A stretch of 64,000 nucleotides of DNA from Heterocephalus glaber (GCF_000247695.1 NW_004624734.1:8352277-8416276); one strand, 5' to 3'; shown: positions 24,175-35,480, counted from the stretch's first letter. The notes: a model not told the origin generated them from the letters alone. Numbers and translations: made by a program.

Positions 24175-26050
24175 GACAGAATAGTCATTAAACAAACATG
24201 CTTCTTTAATTGGACATCCTTTTGGAAAAGAAAAAGGGACTTCAACCTTTAATTCACACCATATATAAAAATAGAAATAGATCATAGCCCTAAGCATTAA
24301 AGCTGTAACTATAAAATTTTTGAGGAAAACCAGGCGAAAACTTTCATGACCTTGAGGTAGGAAAAAAATCAACTGGATTTTACCAAAGGTAAGAACTTCT
24401 CTTTGAGAAAATACCACTACAAAATGAAGAAAAGAAAAGAGAAAGAAAGCTACAGACTGGAACAGACTAGAGGTGGCAAGAATGTGGAAAGAAAAAGGCC
24501 TGGACAAGTCAGGGAGGAGATCAGTGCAGCCACAATGGAAACCAGTGGGGAGTCTCCTAAAGAAATGAAAACTGGAATGTCCACATGGGCCAGCCATGTC
24601 TCCCTTGGGGACATCCCTAAAGGAAGCAAGATGGCCTCCTCTGCTATACTAAGAGAGGAGGGAAATGTGGGGCATATCCCACAATATAATTCAGCTACAG
24701 AAAAAGAGCATCCCGCCATTTTCCAGAGCATAGATGACACTGGTAATTCAAAACTCACAAAGAAATAACTCAAATGATGATCTTTCTTATAGTGAAATCT
24801 TAAAAAATAGAAGAAAAAACTGAATGTCTAGAAACAGAAAGCAGAACTTGGTTCTTTAGGGTGGAGGAGGCATGGAGAGATGGAGGTCAAGGGAACAAAG
24901 GTGCATCTATAGAGGATGGGAAAGTCAGAGAGTTAATGTACAGCACGAGGACTGTGGTCAATGATATTGTATATATACTGGAAATATGCTAATAGAGGGT
25001 CTTAGGGATTCTCATCACAAAAAAGGAAAGAAGAAAGAAGGAAGGAAGGCATAACTATATGAGATGAGATATTAATTAGCTTGCTGTACACTCATCTCAC
25101 AATGTATATCATGATAACTATATCAAAATATCATGTATAACTTAAATATATGCAACAGAAGGCCAAAATTAACTAAATACAATTTTTAAGTTTAAAAAAG
25201 ACTGAAAATATCTGCAATACATATGTCGGACACTGGACTTCTATTGACAATACATAAGGAAATCTTACAACTCAATAATAAAAAGGCAAGCAATCCAACT
25301 TTTTAAAAAGTGGGCAAGAGATTTGAATTGACCATTTACAAAAGAAATAAATGGCCAATAAGCAGGAGTTGATGAATGATGTCATCAGCCACCACAGAAA
25401 TACAAATTTATATCAAAATACTGCTTTACATCCAAGAGAACAGATAAATTAGAAGCAATGAAAATATCAAGTGTTGTGAGAAAGCCAGGCTGCTGGAATT
25501 CTCATATACTGTTGATGGAGAGGTAAAATACACAATCACTTTGTAAAACAGATGAGAAGTTCCTAATAACCATACAATTAGGCAAATGCGATGTCTGCAC
25601 AAAGGTTTATACACAAATGTTCATGGGTTTTGTTCATAATTATCAAGGGCTTGGAAACACCCATCAACAAGAGAAGGAAAATCAAAACTGACGCATCCAT
25701 ACATCAGAATACTCCTCCATAGTAAAAATGGGACCACTGACATATCCAACATGCATGATTCCCCAAAACCTCACACTGAATGATGAGTGATATAAGAAGT
25801 CAGGCGAGGTTGTTTTATATAATTCCATCCATGGAAAAACCTAGAAGAGAAAGAAAGCCGATCCTGCTGTCGGAAGCTGGAGTCAAGGATGGGGCTGGGG
25901 ACTGACTGTACAGGGACAAAAGGGAACTTCCATGGGGATCGACATGCTCTAGATCTTGATTATTGTGCCAGTTGTGTGCCACGACTCGCCAACTTGTATA
26001 CATAAAATGGGTTCACTTATGTAAATGAGACATCTATGGAGTGATTTTAA
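24175..26050 (+). mobile_element. Ancient L1 ORF2 and 3' end fragments
   Basis: Sense L1 ORF2 C-terminal text (tcatgaccttgaggtaggaa near 24345; acaactcaataataaaaagg near 25267) surrounds an L1 3' end segment (24.48-25.19 kb). The order is not collinear, so at least two insertions or a rearrangement are present. Several stops and shifts; no usable frame. Confidence 0.65.
25018..25050. repeat. (GGAA/AAAG)n purine run
   Basis: Short A/G-only tract at an L1 3' end. Confidence 0.6.
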
Positions 26051-26869
26051 AAATACCTCAAGATTCATCTTTTTGGCAACCTTCTGAATCCTCTGGCCCT
26101 CTTATTACTCTGTATAAGAAGTATGAGGATACTTTGTCTCTTCAAAGACATTGTGATTAAATGTTCTATTTACCACTAGGACACGGTGAACATTAGAAAT
26201 GAACTCAACACTGGCCAGGCCACATCTGTCCTTTCTTTAAAAGGTGAAAGATCAGGTCCTGGAGAAGGAAGGACATGTCCAGGGACACATGGTTTGATGC
26301 AGATACTGACCACCGGGTGGTTTGAGTTTGTAAAACCGAAACCAAACATGCAGTCAGCTTGCCTTCTCTCCAGTCGCTCTTTTCCTTCGGAGCTGGGTCT
26401 TGAGACTTCTGGGTTGCCACTGAGTGAGGCCGGACCAGAGCGCGGGTACCTGCACCTGCGCGGGGTCTGAGGTCTGGGAGCTGCGCATGTGCCTTCTCGC
26501 TGAGCGCTTGTCCACGAACTCAGACCTTCTCACGGCTCAGCCCTCTCTGTCCTCATCAATGGCTCTGCCTGCCTCCCTGATCCTCAAGGGGAACTCGAGA
26601 AACCACAGATGTCTGCACGCCCCACTTGTACTTAACGTGGTGTTGGAAGTTCCAGCCAGTGCAATATAGCAAAGCAAGGAAATAAAGAGTAATAAGATTA
26701 GAAAGGAAGAAACAAAGAGACTCCTATTTGCTGAGGACATGGTGGTTTACAAAGAAAATCCCCCAAAAATCTACAAATAAAAGTTTCCAAGGACTAATCA
26801 GTTCTAGGTCGCAGGATACAATAGACCTCCCTCCAAAATTTACCTGCTGGAATTGGACCCAAGGAATTG
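26051..26869. other. Unassigned sequence
   Basis: No gene or named repeat is recognised. Confidence 0.4.
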
Positions 26870-27062
26870 GAAGAGAAACTCCACACAGTGCTCGTCTGTG
26901 CATCTTCCCGCCCTTCTGCCATCGGAGAACAAGACGTCTGTTCCCCAGAGGATGAGCAACACTATGTGGTCTTGGAAGCAGAGAGTGGGCCCTTGCCAGA
27001 CACTGAGTCTGCCAGGATCACCTTGACCTAGGACTTCCTAGCCTCCAGAACTGTAAGTAACA
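26870..27062 (+). mobile_element. MLT1-type LTR 3' half
   Basis: Sense text ccagacactgagtctgccag, then acttcctagcctccagaact, is the diagnostic MLT1 3' half. Confidence 0.7.
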
Positions 27063-27478
27063 CATTCCCATGACTAACAAATTACCCGGTTTATGGTGTT
27101 TATGCAAAGGGAAGAGATGAAGACAAAAACCATTTATAATCGGGGCCGGGGGAGAATATAAAATATATAGGTATAAATTTAACAAAATTTTTCTAGAACT
27201 TAAATACTGAAAACTGCATAATATTGATGGAAATAGGAGATCTAAAGAAATAGCTACACATACTGTGTTCATAGATTAGAAGAATCAACATAGTAAAGGT
27301 GTGATCTCTCCCCAGTTTGATACATAGTTAACATAATTATCACACATACGCATACTCTAGGATTTATATGGAAAAGAAAAAGAGTAGGTTAAATAATTTT
27401 GAAAAAATAGGGAAAAGCGGGCAGAGTCTGTCTATCAGTTTTAAGACTTATGAAGCTCTAATAATTGAGACCATGTAG

Positions 27479-28099
27479 TGCCAGAGCCCGCAATATTGAT
27501 TAGGCCCAAAATATGCTGCAAGCAGTGCAGGTTGCAAAGAGTTAAATCCCTCAATTGGCTTACTTTAAGAAATGAGTCTGACTGAAGCTACGTGACTCAC
27601 AGAAGTATCTCATGAGCACTGCGGTAGCGAAAAGGTCAACATGACCTCCCAGCTAACGGCCACAGCTGAGACCAGAGTAATGTCCTATGAAGCTGTGGGA
27701 CTAATACAAGACAACATCCATAGCTGAGGTCGGAGTAATCACACCCAAATTCCATTCCCACAGTTAGTGCCTTCATAGCTTGCAGGACAGTGCTCTGATT
27801 ACAGCCATGTATTTTGTCTATCTTACTTCTAATTTGAAAATGCTTTGACTTCTTTTTAAAGCCTTGCCTGCATTAGTTTCCATGGTGATTTCATGTACTG
27901 CACATCTATACATGCACCTTTACCTTGATTGATGAATAATAAAATTCAGTGGAAGAGCTGGGCCAGTACCTTTTGCCCAAGGAACATTGGCCATCCCAGT
28001 TCACACTTTCTCTTTAACCCTGTCTTAAGGTTTTCTTCAACCTTGTGTCATGCACTGGGCAGGGGGGGACTAGAGACTTACTGCAGGAGCCTCTGGCAG
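27479..28099 (+). mobile_element. Putative solo LTR of an endogenous retrovirus
   Basis: About 620 bp interrupts a continuous L1. It begins tgccagagcccgcaatattg and ends ctctggca(g). It carries an AATAAA-type poly(A) signal near 27937 followed by a GT/CT-rich segment, as an R-U5 region would. The flanks tgtag (27474-27478) and tgtgg (28100-28104) may be a decayed 5-bp target duplication. Only a single LTR-like unit is present and no viral gene is seen. The family is not identified. Confidence 0.5.
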
Positions 28100-28188
28100 T
28101 GTGGTGTCTGGCAGAGTGATAGACACATAAACCAGTGGAACAAAATAGAGAATCTAGAAATAGACCCACACAAATATGTTCAACTGAT

Positions 28189-28272
28189 GTTTTTTTCATT
28201 ACTGGGGATCAAACTCAGGACCTTTCGCTTGCTAAGCAGGTGGTAGAAACCACTGAGCTAAATCTCCGGCCC
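28189..28272 (-). mobile_element. ID-type SINE with target duplication
   Basis: Reverse-strand copy inserted in L1. Perfect 13-bp duplication atgttcaactgat at 28176-28188 and 28273-28285. Confidence 0.92.
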
Positions 28273-28385
28273 ATGTTCAACTGATTTTTGACAAAGACAA
28301 AAAAGCATTTTGGGAGAGGAAAGATTCGTTTAATCAATGGTGCTAGAACAAGTGGACATCCGTATGATATTCATCCTCTACTGAA

Positions 28386-28545
28386 TCTGTTTTTTGTTTT
28401 TGCTTTTGGTGCTGGAGTTGAGCCCAGGGTCTTTGCTGTGAGGTACATCCCCAGCCCCTTTTCACTTTTTATTTTGAGGCAAGGTCTCACTTGAACTTGT
28501 AATCCTCCTGCCTCAGACTCCCAGAGTGTGCCGCCATGCCTGACA
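28386..28545 (-). mobile_element. B1-ID composite SINE
   Basis: Reversed ID part (ggtgctggagttgagcccag) followed by reversed B1 part (gtaatcctcctgcctcagac). Confidence 0.8.
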
Positions 28546-28931
28546 TAATTCTTCACTGATCTTAAGCCTTGTATAAAAATTAACTCAAAATTAACATTAA
28601 ATCTATACCTATTACGAGAAGAAATAGAGAAAGTCTTTAGAATATAGGGATAGATGAGAAGTTCTCAGATTTGACACCACAGGCACAATCATAGAAGAAA
28701 ACCCAGTAAATTGGACTGCCTCAAGACTTAACACGTTTACCCTGTCAAGGACCTGGTTCAGAAATTGAAAAGATGAGCTATAGACTAGGAGTGTGTGTTT
28801 GCAAACCCTGTATCTGATGAAAGAGTAGTTTCTGATACATAAATAACTTTTGCAACTCAAGAGTAAACAAACAATTCAATTACAAAGTGGTAAAGGATGC
28901 TAGCAGATATTTCACCAAAGAGGATCTATAT

Positions 28932-29580
28932 AGGGAACTGAGAGGGGGAAGTTGCCAGAACCTCTGCCATGGGTCCTGGCCTCCTGTGAGCCACTACAGC
29001 ACAAGGTGAATTAAAGAATAGACAGGAAATGAGACTTAGAGTGGAGAATCTGAGTCTTGAGGCATGATCAGTGCTACTGATGGCAGCAAAGACAAAGGCC
29101 CCCAAGCACAGCCAGCATTTATTGAATACAAGTGTGGGAAGGACTAGGGAGCAGGGTGTGCTTTGAAGGCATTCAGTGAAATACCGCCGAACACCTGGCA
29201 TAATGGCACCAGGCAGGGATGTAAGAGAGTAAGCACTGATTATCTTACTTGAACAGAACAAATAGGTACTGGGACTGAGTACAATTAGCAAGCAACCCAT
29301 TGGGTCTGTGAGAAGCCATAATTCAGAGGAAAGGATTTCAATTTGGGTCACACTGACCTCAGCTGCACATAATTCAGCAGAGTCCTGTCACTACGTAGAC
29401 CAGGTTTCCATGGCAGCCATTGAGGGAGGTGCTCTGCTTGCCCAGTCGGTCATCTGACATGCCCATTTGAATCACAGAGCTTCAGTCTGACTCCTGATAT
29501 AAAACAAGATAGCCAAATTATGGAAAGCTAGAAGCAGGTGCCACTCATAGCCTGCTAGTACTGGGCAGGAATGTTTCCCA
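28932..29580. mobile_element. Unidentified insertion splitting L1
   Basis: L1 ORF2 text stops near 28930 (accaaagaggatctatata) and resumes near 29580 (cagatatacaggtggcaaat). The 650 bp between are not L1, have no long frame, and may be an old LTR or other element. No family is recognised. Confidence 0.4.
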
Positions 29581-29690
29581 CAGATATACAGGTGGCAAAT
29601 ACACACTGGAAAAGTTGTTCAACAAGGTTAGCTGTTAGGGAATGTAAAATGAAGCCACAATGAGATGCCACTGCACATCTTCTAGGACTG
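29581..29690 (+). mobile_element. L1 ORF2 fragment
   Basis: Sense L1 text ending in agccacaatgagatgccact. Confidence 0.6.
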
Positions 29691-30335
29691 TATTGTCTAG
29701 GATCTCCAGGGAAATCACTGGGGAAGAGAAGAGTCAGCGTGAGGAGCTGGCTCATGACACATGGAGGCTGAGAAGACTGCTGATCTGCCACCCACCAGCT
29801 GAGGATGCAGGGAGGAGGCAGCTGAGACCAAGCCCATGGACCCGAGGCCCAGGAGGGTGACCTAAATCCCAGAGCAGAGGAGGTCCCATGAGAGGTCTCA
29901 GCTCAAGGAGTGAGGCAGGGCAGCAAGGAGGAAACTCTTTCCTCTGTCCTCTGTTCTCCCGGCAGGCCTGGCAGCATGCATGAAGTGACCAAATTGTGGT
30001 GGTGGCCCGGCACTAAAGGGTGGGTAGGGCTGGAGGAAGTAAGGCTGGCTGTGAAAGAGCAAGTAAAGAAGACTCTGTGGTGACTGAAATGCTCATCACG
30101 TTCACAGGGTCAAGGCCTGGCGGTGACAGTGTGCCATAACTTGGAGAGATATCACCCCTGGGGAAAGCAGGGGAAAGCACACTGAGTGCTCTGTGTTGTT
30201 TCTTACAACTGCGTGAGAACCCACAGTCATTTCAAGATTAAAAATTTAATTTCCAAGAGGCACAGTGGAATTACCTTAGGAAAAGATTTGCAAAGCTGTG
30301 CATATAAAAATATTATTATTATTTTACATCTCAGG
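29691..30335. other. Mostly unassigned
   Basis: No gene. A likely old L1 3' end lies at about 30190-30255 (tttcaagattaaaaatttaa). Confidence 0.4.
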
Positions 30336-30490
30336 ATTGCACTTGTTCATGCTGCTATCTTTTTTATTTTTATTAGTGCATGTTGGCAGTATGCAATGAT
30401 TACATTCCTCTTGGAGAGCTGGTTTCTGTACATAACACACCTTAATTCTCTTTATGTCTCCCTCCTCTTCTCTCCCTACATCTCTTAAAT
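30336..30490 (-). mobile_element. L1 3' UTR fragment, minus strand
   Basis: Pyrimidine-rich antisense L1 3' text (tgtacataacacaccttaat then ctctccctacatctctt), similar to 56.76-56.83 kb. Confidence 0.55.
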
Positions 30491-30520
30491 AAGGATACAC
30501 CATGCACTTCAAGAGAAATA

Positions 30521-30988
30521 TTTCTAATTTTCAAGATGGCAGTTATCTCCCAAAAGAGTTGGATAACTGGGATCCAGTTCATGCTATTTGAAGGTGCCAA
30601 TGAGGTAATTCCAAAACATATCCAGAAGAGTAAAAGGTCAAGAGTAGCTGAGAAACTCCCGAAGAACAACAGAGTGAGGACACCTGCCTGGCCATATTTC
30701 AGGAAGTCTGAAAGTACAGTAACTGAGCAGCCATAGACCAGAGCAACCCAGAAACACACCCACACCTGCACACACACCAGAGCAACAGGATGCACACCTG
30801 GGAAAAGGGCCAGTCTGGTCAATCGGGGGTGGGAATAATGGATCATTCATATGGAAAAATGGGAATTGTTTCCTTACCCTGTGCTTTAAAAGCTCAGATA
30901 TACAAGAGCTGAAGAATAGAAAGAAAAATATTTTCTTAGGATATTAACTTTATGAGTAGGATAGGGTAGTGTCTTTGTGGTCTCAAGT
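30521..30988 (+). mobile_element. Ancient L1 ORF2 left of the MAGE retrocopy
   Basis: Degraded sense ORF2 text (accaatgaggtaattccaaa region, atttcaggaagtctgaaag). It continues to the right of the retrocopy at 32589. Confidence 0.5.
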
Positions 30989-31004
30989 TGGAAAATAATT
31001 TCTT
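30989..31004. repeat. Target-site duplication, left copy (MAGE retrocopy)
   Basis: The 16-bp tggaaaataatttctt is identical to 32573-32588 and abuts the T-rich tail of the retrocopy. Confidence 0.9.
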
Positions 31005-32572
31005 TTTTTATTTTATTTTTTTCAAGTATGCAATAAATATAAGTTTAATAGTATAAATCAACAGGGGAAAAGAAATAAGAAGCAGCCAATATTTGATTTT
31101 CATCCTTATCACTTTTTCTAGGGCCCCTCTAATTTGATGTAAACTTACAGTTTCCAAGGAAATTCCTATTCCACCCATTTTACCATAAGTAAATTGAATA
31201 GTTTTTCTGTTTGTATGATAAAACAGGAAAGGCTGTTACATTTGGAATGGAAAAGGCACTCCATTTGTGATTAATGTCACACAAAATCACATTCCCATCA
31301 GAAAACACAAACATCAATATCACAAAACTAAAAATATATGGGAGATCAATACCATTCAATAAATATGCAAGCTACTTCAGTCTCCCCCCAAAAGGACCAA
31401 TACTTCAAAAAACCATAAAGGAAACCCCTGTCCATTTCCAAGTGACCCAAGTAGAAGAGACAGCAAGATGCTATGCGTGCTACTTTACCCCTCCCCTGGC
31501 CTTCACTACTTAGAAAACTGCCTGCTCTTCACAAAGACTGAAAATGGGCCTCATTTCTTCTCGGGGGAGAACAAACTCACTGACACCCTTGTGCAATATC
31601 CCCTGTTTCTCAGGAACCCTGGCTTTATACCTAGTTTTGCTTCCAAAGCCTCTTCATATAGTTCTGGGTAAGACTTGGGATCTGCTCCATTAAGATGGGC
31701 CATATGAACTAGGAGTTTGTTTCATCTTGCTGGTTTCAGTGTGGGTCCTTGGACCCCACAGGAACTCATTCCAAGCAGGATCACTGTTAGGAATCTACCG
31801 GTACATCAGGTACTCTTCCTGTACTAAATCCTCAGTGATGAATTTTCAGGCTTCCTCAAAATGAATATGCTTGGAGTGAGTTAACATGACCCATCTTTCC
31901 ACTTTTTTGGTTAGGTCCTCCTCACTGATATGGTTGCCCTCTATGAAGATTAGAGGCAGGACTGATATAATGATGTCGATTTTGAGATTGATTCTTTCAT
32001 CATCCCCATCTAGCATCCCACTGTATGTAAGATCCAAAATGGGGACTAACTCATATGTATTGCCAGAGTAATTCACTTTCCTGATTTTAATGCCAAAGCC
32101 CAGATACATGGACTCACAGAGTTCCCAAAAGTTCAGAGGGAAGTTGTTACAGTAATCATGGGGCAGAACATGCAGCATTTCTTTCATGGTGACCTGCTCC
32201 TTCTTTTAATACTTGTGGAGCAGAAGAAATGACACCAACATACATAACTTGGCATTCAGGAGCACATTTTGCAGGATGTGAGAGAAGTGTGCATCCTGCA
32301 AGGAGCTTGAACCCTCACAGGATTGACTCCTTTGACTAGAAGCCATGAGGACAGCAAGAACTTGTTGAGGACCAGAAGCCTTCACATCTCCAGTGCTGGA
32401 AAATAGAGTGCTGAGCAGTAGCAATTCAGCTGCTCCAAGAATCCAAACCCAGATTTTGAAAAATCACAAGTGAGAATTCTCCACTGCACAGTGCAAGGCT
32501 AGGAACAGAGGCAGGAATGGGTTATTTTCAGAGTCTCAACCTGGAATGTGGCCTTCTCTCTCACCCTCAGCC
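31005..32572 (-). pseudogene. MAGE-family processed pseudogene (retrocopy)
   Basis: On the minus strand the six-frame translation reads as a MAGE homology domain, including ILDLTYSGML near 32020 and IFIEGNHISEE near 31925. The upstream segment LCMLVSFLLLHKY lies near 32215-32250, and downstream pieces matching FITEDLVQEEYLMYR and FLWGPRTH follow. The frame is broken by TAA at 32206-32208, TGA at 31846-31848, TAG at 31795-31797 and a frameshift near 31730; similarity then continues in another frame to about 31641. The copy is flanked by a perfect 16-bp direct repeat (tggaaaataatttctt at 30989-31004 and 32573-32588). A T-rich tract at 31005-31021 is the poly(A) tail on this strand. It is therefore an L1-mobilised mRNA copy, inserted into an older L1. 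MAGE proteins are E3-ligase cofactors, but this copy cannot encode one. Subfamily (A or B type) is not resolved. Confidence 0.88.
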
Positions 32573-32588
32573 TGGAAAATAATTTCTT
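32573..32588. repeat. Target-site duplication, right copy (MAGE retrocopy)
   Basis: Identical to 30989-31004. It marks the 5' end of the reverse-strand retrocopy, and the interrupted L1 resumes after it. Confidence 0.9.
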
Positions 32589-33450
32589 GAACAAAGGCTA
32601 ACTGTAAAGGAAAATATTGTAAATTATGACTAAATTAAAATTGAGAACTTCTGTCTATGAAAACACATAATAGAGTGAAAAGAAATATAAAAACTGAAAG
32701 AAGCTGTTTTCCACACTTAGGCACAGCAAGATTAGCATCTAAAATACACAAATACTTTCACGAAGAGTCAAAAAACAAATATCAACAACTGAATTTTATT
32801 TTATTGTTTTTATTACTTTTTGGTACCAGGGATTGAACTCGGGACCTTGTTCTTGCGAGGCAGGTGTGGTGCCACTGAGCCAAATCCCTGGCCAACAACT
32901 GAATTTTAAAAGAGCACCTTATGAAAAGTGTCTCTTACCGAAGAAGTGTGAGGTTGGTCAACAGATGTACATAAAATACTTAATGTCATTAGTCATCAAA
33001 GAAATGAGGATACAATCCGAATGAAGTACTGCTTCATCTTACCACGTTAGCAAGAATAAAAAGTCTAATAATACAAGGTGTTGGTGAAGATATGCAGCAA
33101 TAAGAACTCATGCATGCTATTGGTAGGATAGTAAAATGGGTAAAAACCCCTTGGAAATTGGAAACCGAAAAGCGATGGATATTGAGTAAAAATGCAGCTA
33201 AGCTGAGCACATGCCCCTGCTCCTAGCACATTCTCTGCATCAAGAGACAAGTTCAAGAATGTTCACAGAAGCACTGTTTTCTCTAGCAGATCTGGAGTTG
33301 ATGCACACATCCCTCAAAAGGCTGTGCATCAACACAGACCTTCAGCTACACAAACACATAATGCTGATTTTGAAAGGGGAAGCATAAGGGAAGAAGGCAT
33401 CAAAGAATGACTTCACTTTTCCATAAAGGATTAAAGCAGGTAAAGTACAA
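32589..33450 (+). mobile_element. Ancient L1 ORF2 right of the MAGE retrocopy
   Basis: Sense ORF2 text (aaaattgagaacttctgtct, atttaatgtcattagtcatca-like region) resumes exactly after the target duplication. It is interrupted by an ID SINE. Confidence 0.65.
32799..32892 (-). mobile_element. ID-type SINE with target duplication
   Basis: Reverse-strand copy flanked by a perfect 16-bp duplication, caacaactgaatttta, at 32783-32798 and 32893-32908. Confidence 0.93.
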
Positions 33451-34335
33451 AGAAAAAGCAAGAGCAAGAGTAAGATGAACACTTAGGATAGAAGAAACCC
33501 TGAATAGCGGGGCAGGTAGGAGATGCTTTTGGAGTCAGTCCCACCAGAGTTTAAAGACTGTTGCTTGTTCTTTTATTTGTTAAAATGCAAGACACTTCAT
33601 CATTGTTTTAATGGCACATACATTGCATGTGTGCCCTTTCAGATAGGTGAGACCACCCTAAAGCACATAATGTTTTCACAGCAGGCAAGGAGGTGCCGAA
33701 GGTCCTGCGCAGTGGCCAGGCAGGTGGCAGGGACGGTGCAGAGGAGGCGCAGGCCCAGCTGAGGACAGGGGCCAGAGGACAGGTGTGGGGGTGGGGGTGG
33801 GAGGCTTGGATATCAGAGTAGAAAGGGAGGAGGCAACGCAAGATGAGGGAAGAGGTGGAGGGAGGGGCGGGAGAGGCCTTCCTGGAAGCCAGTAAGGTGC
33901 GGGGCCCCAGCCCCCTGCCCCGCCTGGCCCTAAACTGCTGGAAGACCTTGAATACCTCCCGCATCTCTCCACTCCACAGCTTCGGGTCTAGGACAAAGTG
34001 CAGGAGTCCCTGGCCACCGCCCTCACAGGTTGTTCCCAGGCTTCGCGTAAGTCCTGGGAGAGCCACCTTCAGGAGGGACCAGGTAACACTCACAGAGACC
34101 CTCAGAGTGTGGAGTGCGCCCTTGGAGTTGGACAAGCCGCCACCTGCCTTCCAGCCTGGGGTGTCTACACAGTTCCAGGCCCCTCTGCTGCTCCCCTTAT
34201 TTCAGCTGTGGCATCTGCAAGGCTTGGCTCGAAAGAGTACCAGTTGTGAAGGTTGTGCACTGTGCAATCTTACAAGATGCCACCCACAGCCTGGCCATGT
34301 TAGAGTTCACTGTGTCCTGCCCTATAGGACATTGA
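33451..34335. other. Unassigned, GC rising toward the CpG island
   Basis: No gene is recognised. A G-rich gggtgt patch lies near 33785-33800. Frames of 175-199 codons on both strands here are compositional. Confidence 0.4.
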
Positions 34336-34339
34336 ATTC

Positions 34340-34445
34340 TCATTCAATTCTTGAGTTCTGTAATCCTTATTTTGTAGACAAGAAAACTCAGGCTTCAAGA
34401 GACACCGACTTGCCCAAGCCACAGGGTGAAGCTAGGTTCTAAACT
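34340..34445 (-). mobile_element. MIR SINE
   Basis: Antisense MIR core: tagacaagaaaactcaggct then cttgcccaagccacagggtg. Confidence 0.75.
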
Positions 34446-34559
34446 TCGTTCTGCCTAGTTCCAGAGCCAGGCACACAGTGGACACTGGATGCAGAGTTGG
34501 CACAGAAAGCTGAGTCCTCCTCCTCTCCTAGAGCCTAGTCCCCAGGCTCCGGAGCAAAG

Positions 34560-35480
34560 CACGACAGCCCCAGGAAAGCGCCTGGAGGGCCGGGGTCCTC
34601 TGCACAGAGCGGGGCGCCGACACGGAGGCAGTCCGTCTGGCGGCTGGCTGTTGTAACCACCCCAGCCCTCAGTTTCCCCGCGTGGCCCACGCAGATAGAG
34701 GACAGCGGTTCGCACTCCAGGGTCCCGGCACTCCCCGCCCCGGGGCTGGGGCTGCAGAGGTCACGTGGGAGGCCGCGGAGCCCCGCCCCGCAGGCCCCGC
34801 CCCTCCCCCTGTAGCCGGAGCCCAGCAGCAGCCTCGGTACCGCGCGGGCTCGCGACGCCGCCACGCCGGGGCTGGTGAGGACTGCGCGGGGGTCCAGGGT
34901 CGCCTGCTCGCTGCTCTGCCCGCACCCGTCCGGGGGTGTAGACAGCTGGACCAGCTCCAGCGGCAGCGAGGACTCGAGCGCGGACGGCGGCCCGAGCAGC
35001 AGCGACACCATGGATCTCTCTTTTATGGCCGCACAGGTAACGGGGGACGCCTTCCGCACGCGCCCTGCTCCCCGAGTTTGAGGAGGCTCGGGGGTCCCCG
35101 CCTCGCCCTCCTGGCCAGGTCTGCGCTCGGCGCCCGCCCGGATCTGCGTCCTGGTCCTTTGTCCTGAGCCGGGCGGCCCCACCTGTGCACGCGCCCGGGG
35201 CGGCGGGCTCAGCCCTCCTGGGTGGGGCGCGGGGCTCCCTGGCACCCCGTGTGCGGGCCCCCCAGGAGCAGAAGGCTTCGAGGAAGCGGGGCAGCCTCAG
35301 GCACCGCCTCCTCCCCACCCCCACAGCTCCCCCCACCCCCACACGGAGCCATGCTGGCGAGGCGCGGCCCGGGTGGGTGGGCCACCGCGCCGTCCCAGGC
35401 CCTGTGTTGCGCGGGTTATCTGTGGCTTGCTGGTGACCTCGGGCGCGCCTCCTCCCCAGTGAGCGGGGTCTGTACCCCCT
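34560..35480 (+). promoter_or_regulatory. C14orf132: CpG-island promoter of C14orf132
   Basis: The stretch is visibly rich in G+C and CpG, in contrast to the AT-rich DNA to its left. It contains an E-box CACGTG at 34762-34767 and GC boxes of the CCCCGCCCC type near 34781 and 34795-34804. I see no TATA box at a suitable distance from exon 1. The transcription start is probably within 34.7-34.9 kb, but it cannot be placed from sequence alone. Boundaries are approximate. Confidence 0.7.
35010..35036 (+). CDS. C14orf132: C14orf132 orthologue, coding exon 1 (first 9 codons)
   Basis: This exon encodes the nine N-terminal residues MDLSFMAAQ of a small single-pass membrane protein. The start ATG sits in a strong context (gacaccATGg). 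I see no other ATG from about 34680 to this one, so the 5' leader is free of AUG uORFs. The exon ends at CAG followed by a GTAACG donor at 35037, in phase 0. Joined to 63380-63604 it gives an 83-codon frame, the length I recall for human C14orf132, with near-identical sequence. The exon lies in a CpG island with GC boxes and no TATA box, typical of a broadly or neurally expressed promoter. The protein's function is not established. The frame stays open upstream of the ATG as far as a TAG at 34812-34814, so a non-AUG N-terminal extension cannot be excluded. Confidence 0.9.

Larger units (their letters stand above)
27075..28930 (+). mobile_element. Ancient L1 ORF2, plus strand, interrupted
   Basis: Sense L1 text runs to about 27478 (tgaagctctaataattgaga) and resumes at about 28100 (gatagacacataaaccagtgg). 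It is cut by the LTR-like insertion at 27479-28099, an ID SINE and a B1-ID SINE. Confidence 0.75.

Noticed and set aside
31846..32187. Functional MAGE gene
   Set aside because: In-frame stops on both sides of this segment, a downstream frameshift, a tail and flanking duplications show a dead retrocopy.
33843..34442. 199-codon plus-strand frame just upstream of the CpG island
   Set aside because: It overlaps an antisense MIR SINE at its end, and several overlapping frames of similar size exist on both strands.
34682..35167. 161-codon plus-strand frame overlapping exon 1 out of frame
   Set aside because: Its start is GTG, it runs through the splice donor, and it has low-complexity composition.
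34535..35342. Frames of 193-236 codons on the minus strand over the CpG island
   Set aside because: Long frames are expected where stop codons are rare in GC-rich DNA; composition is Arg/Gly/Pro/Ala-rich with no family resemblance.
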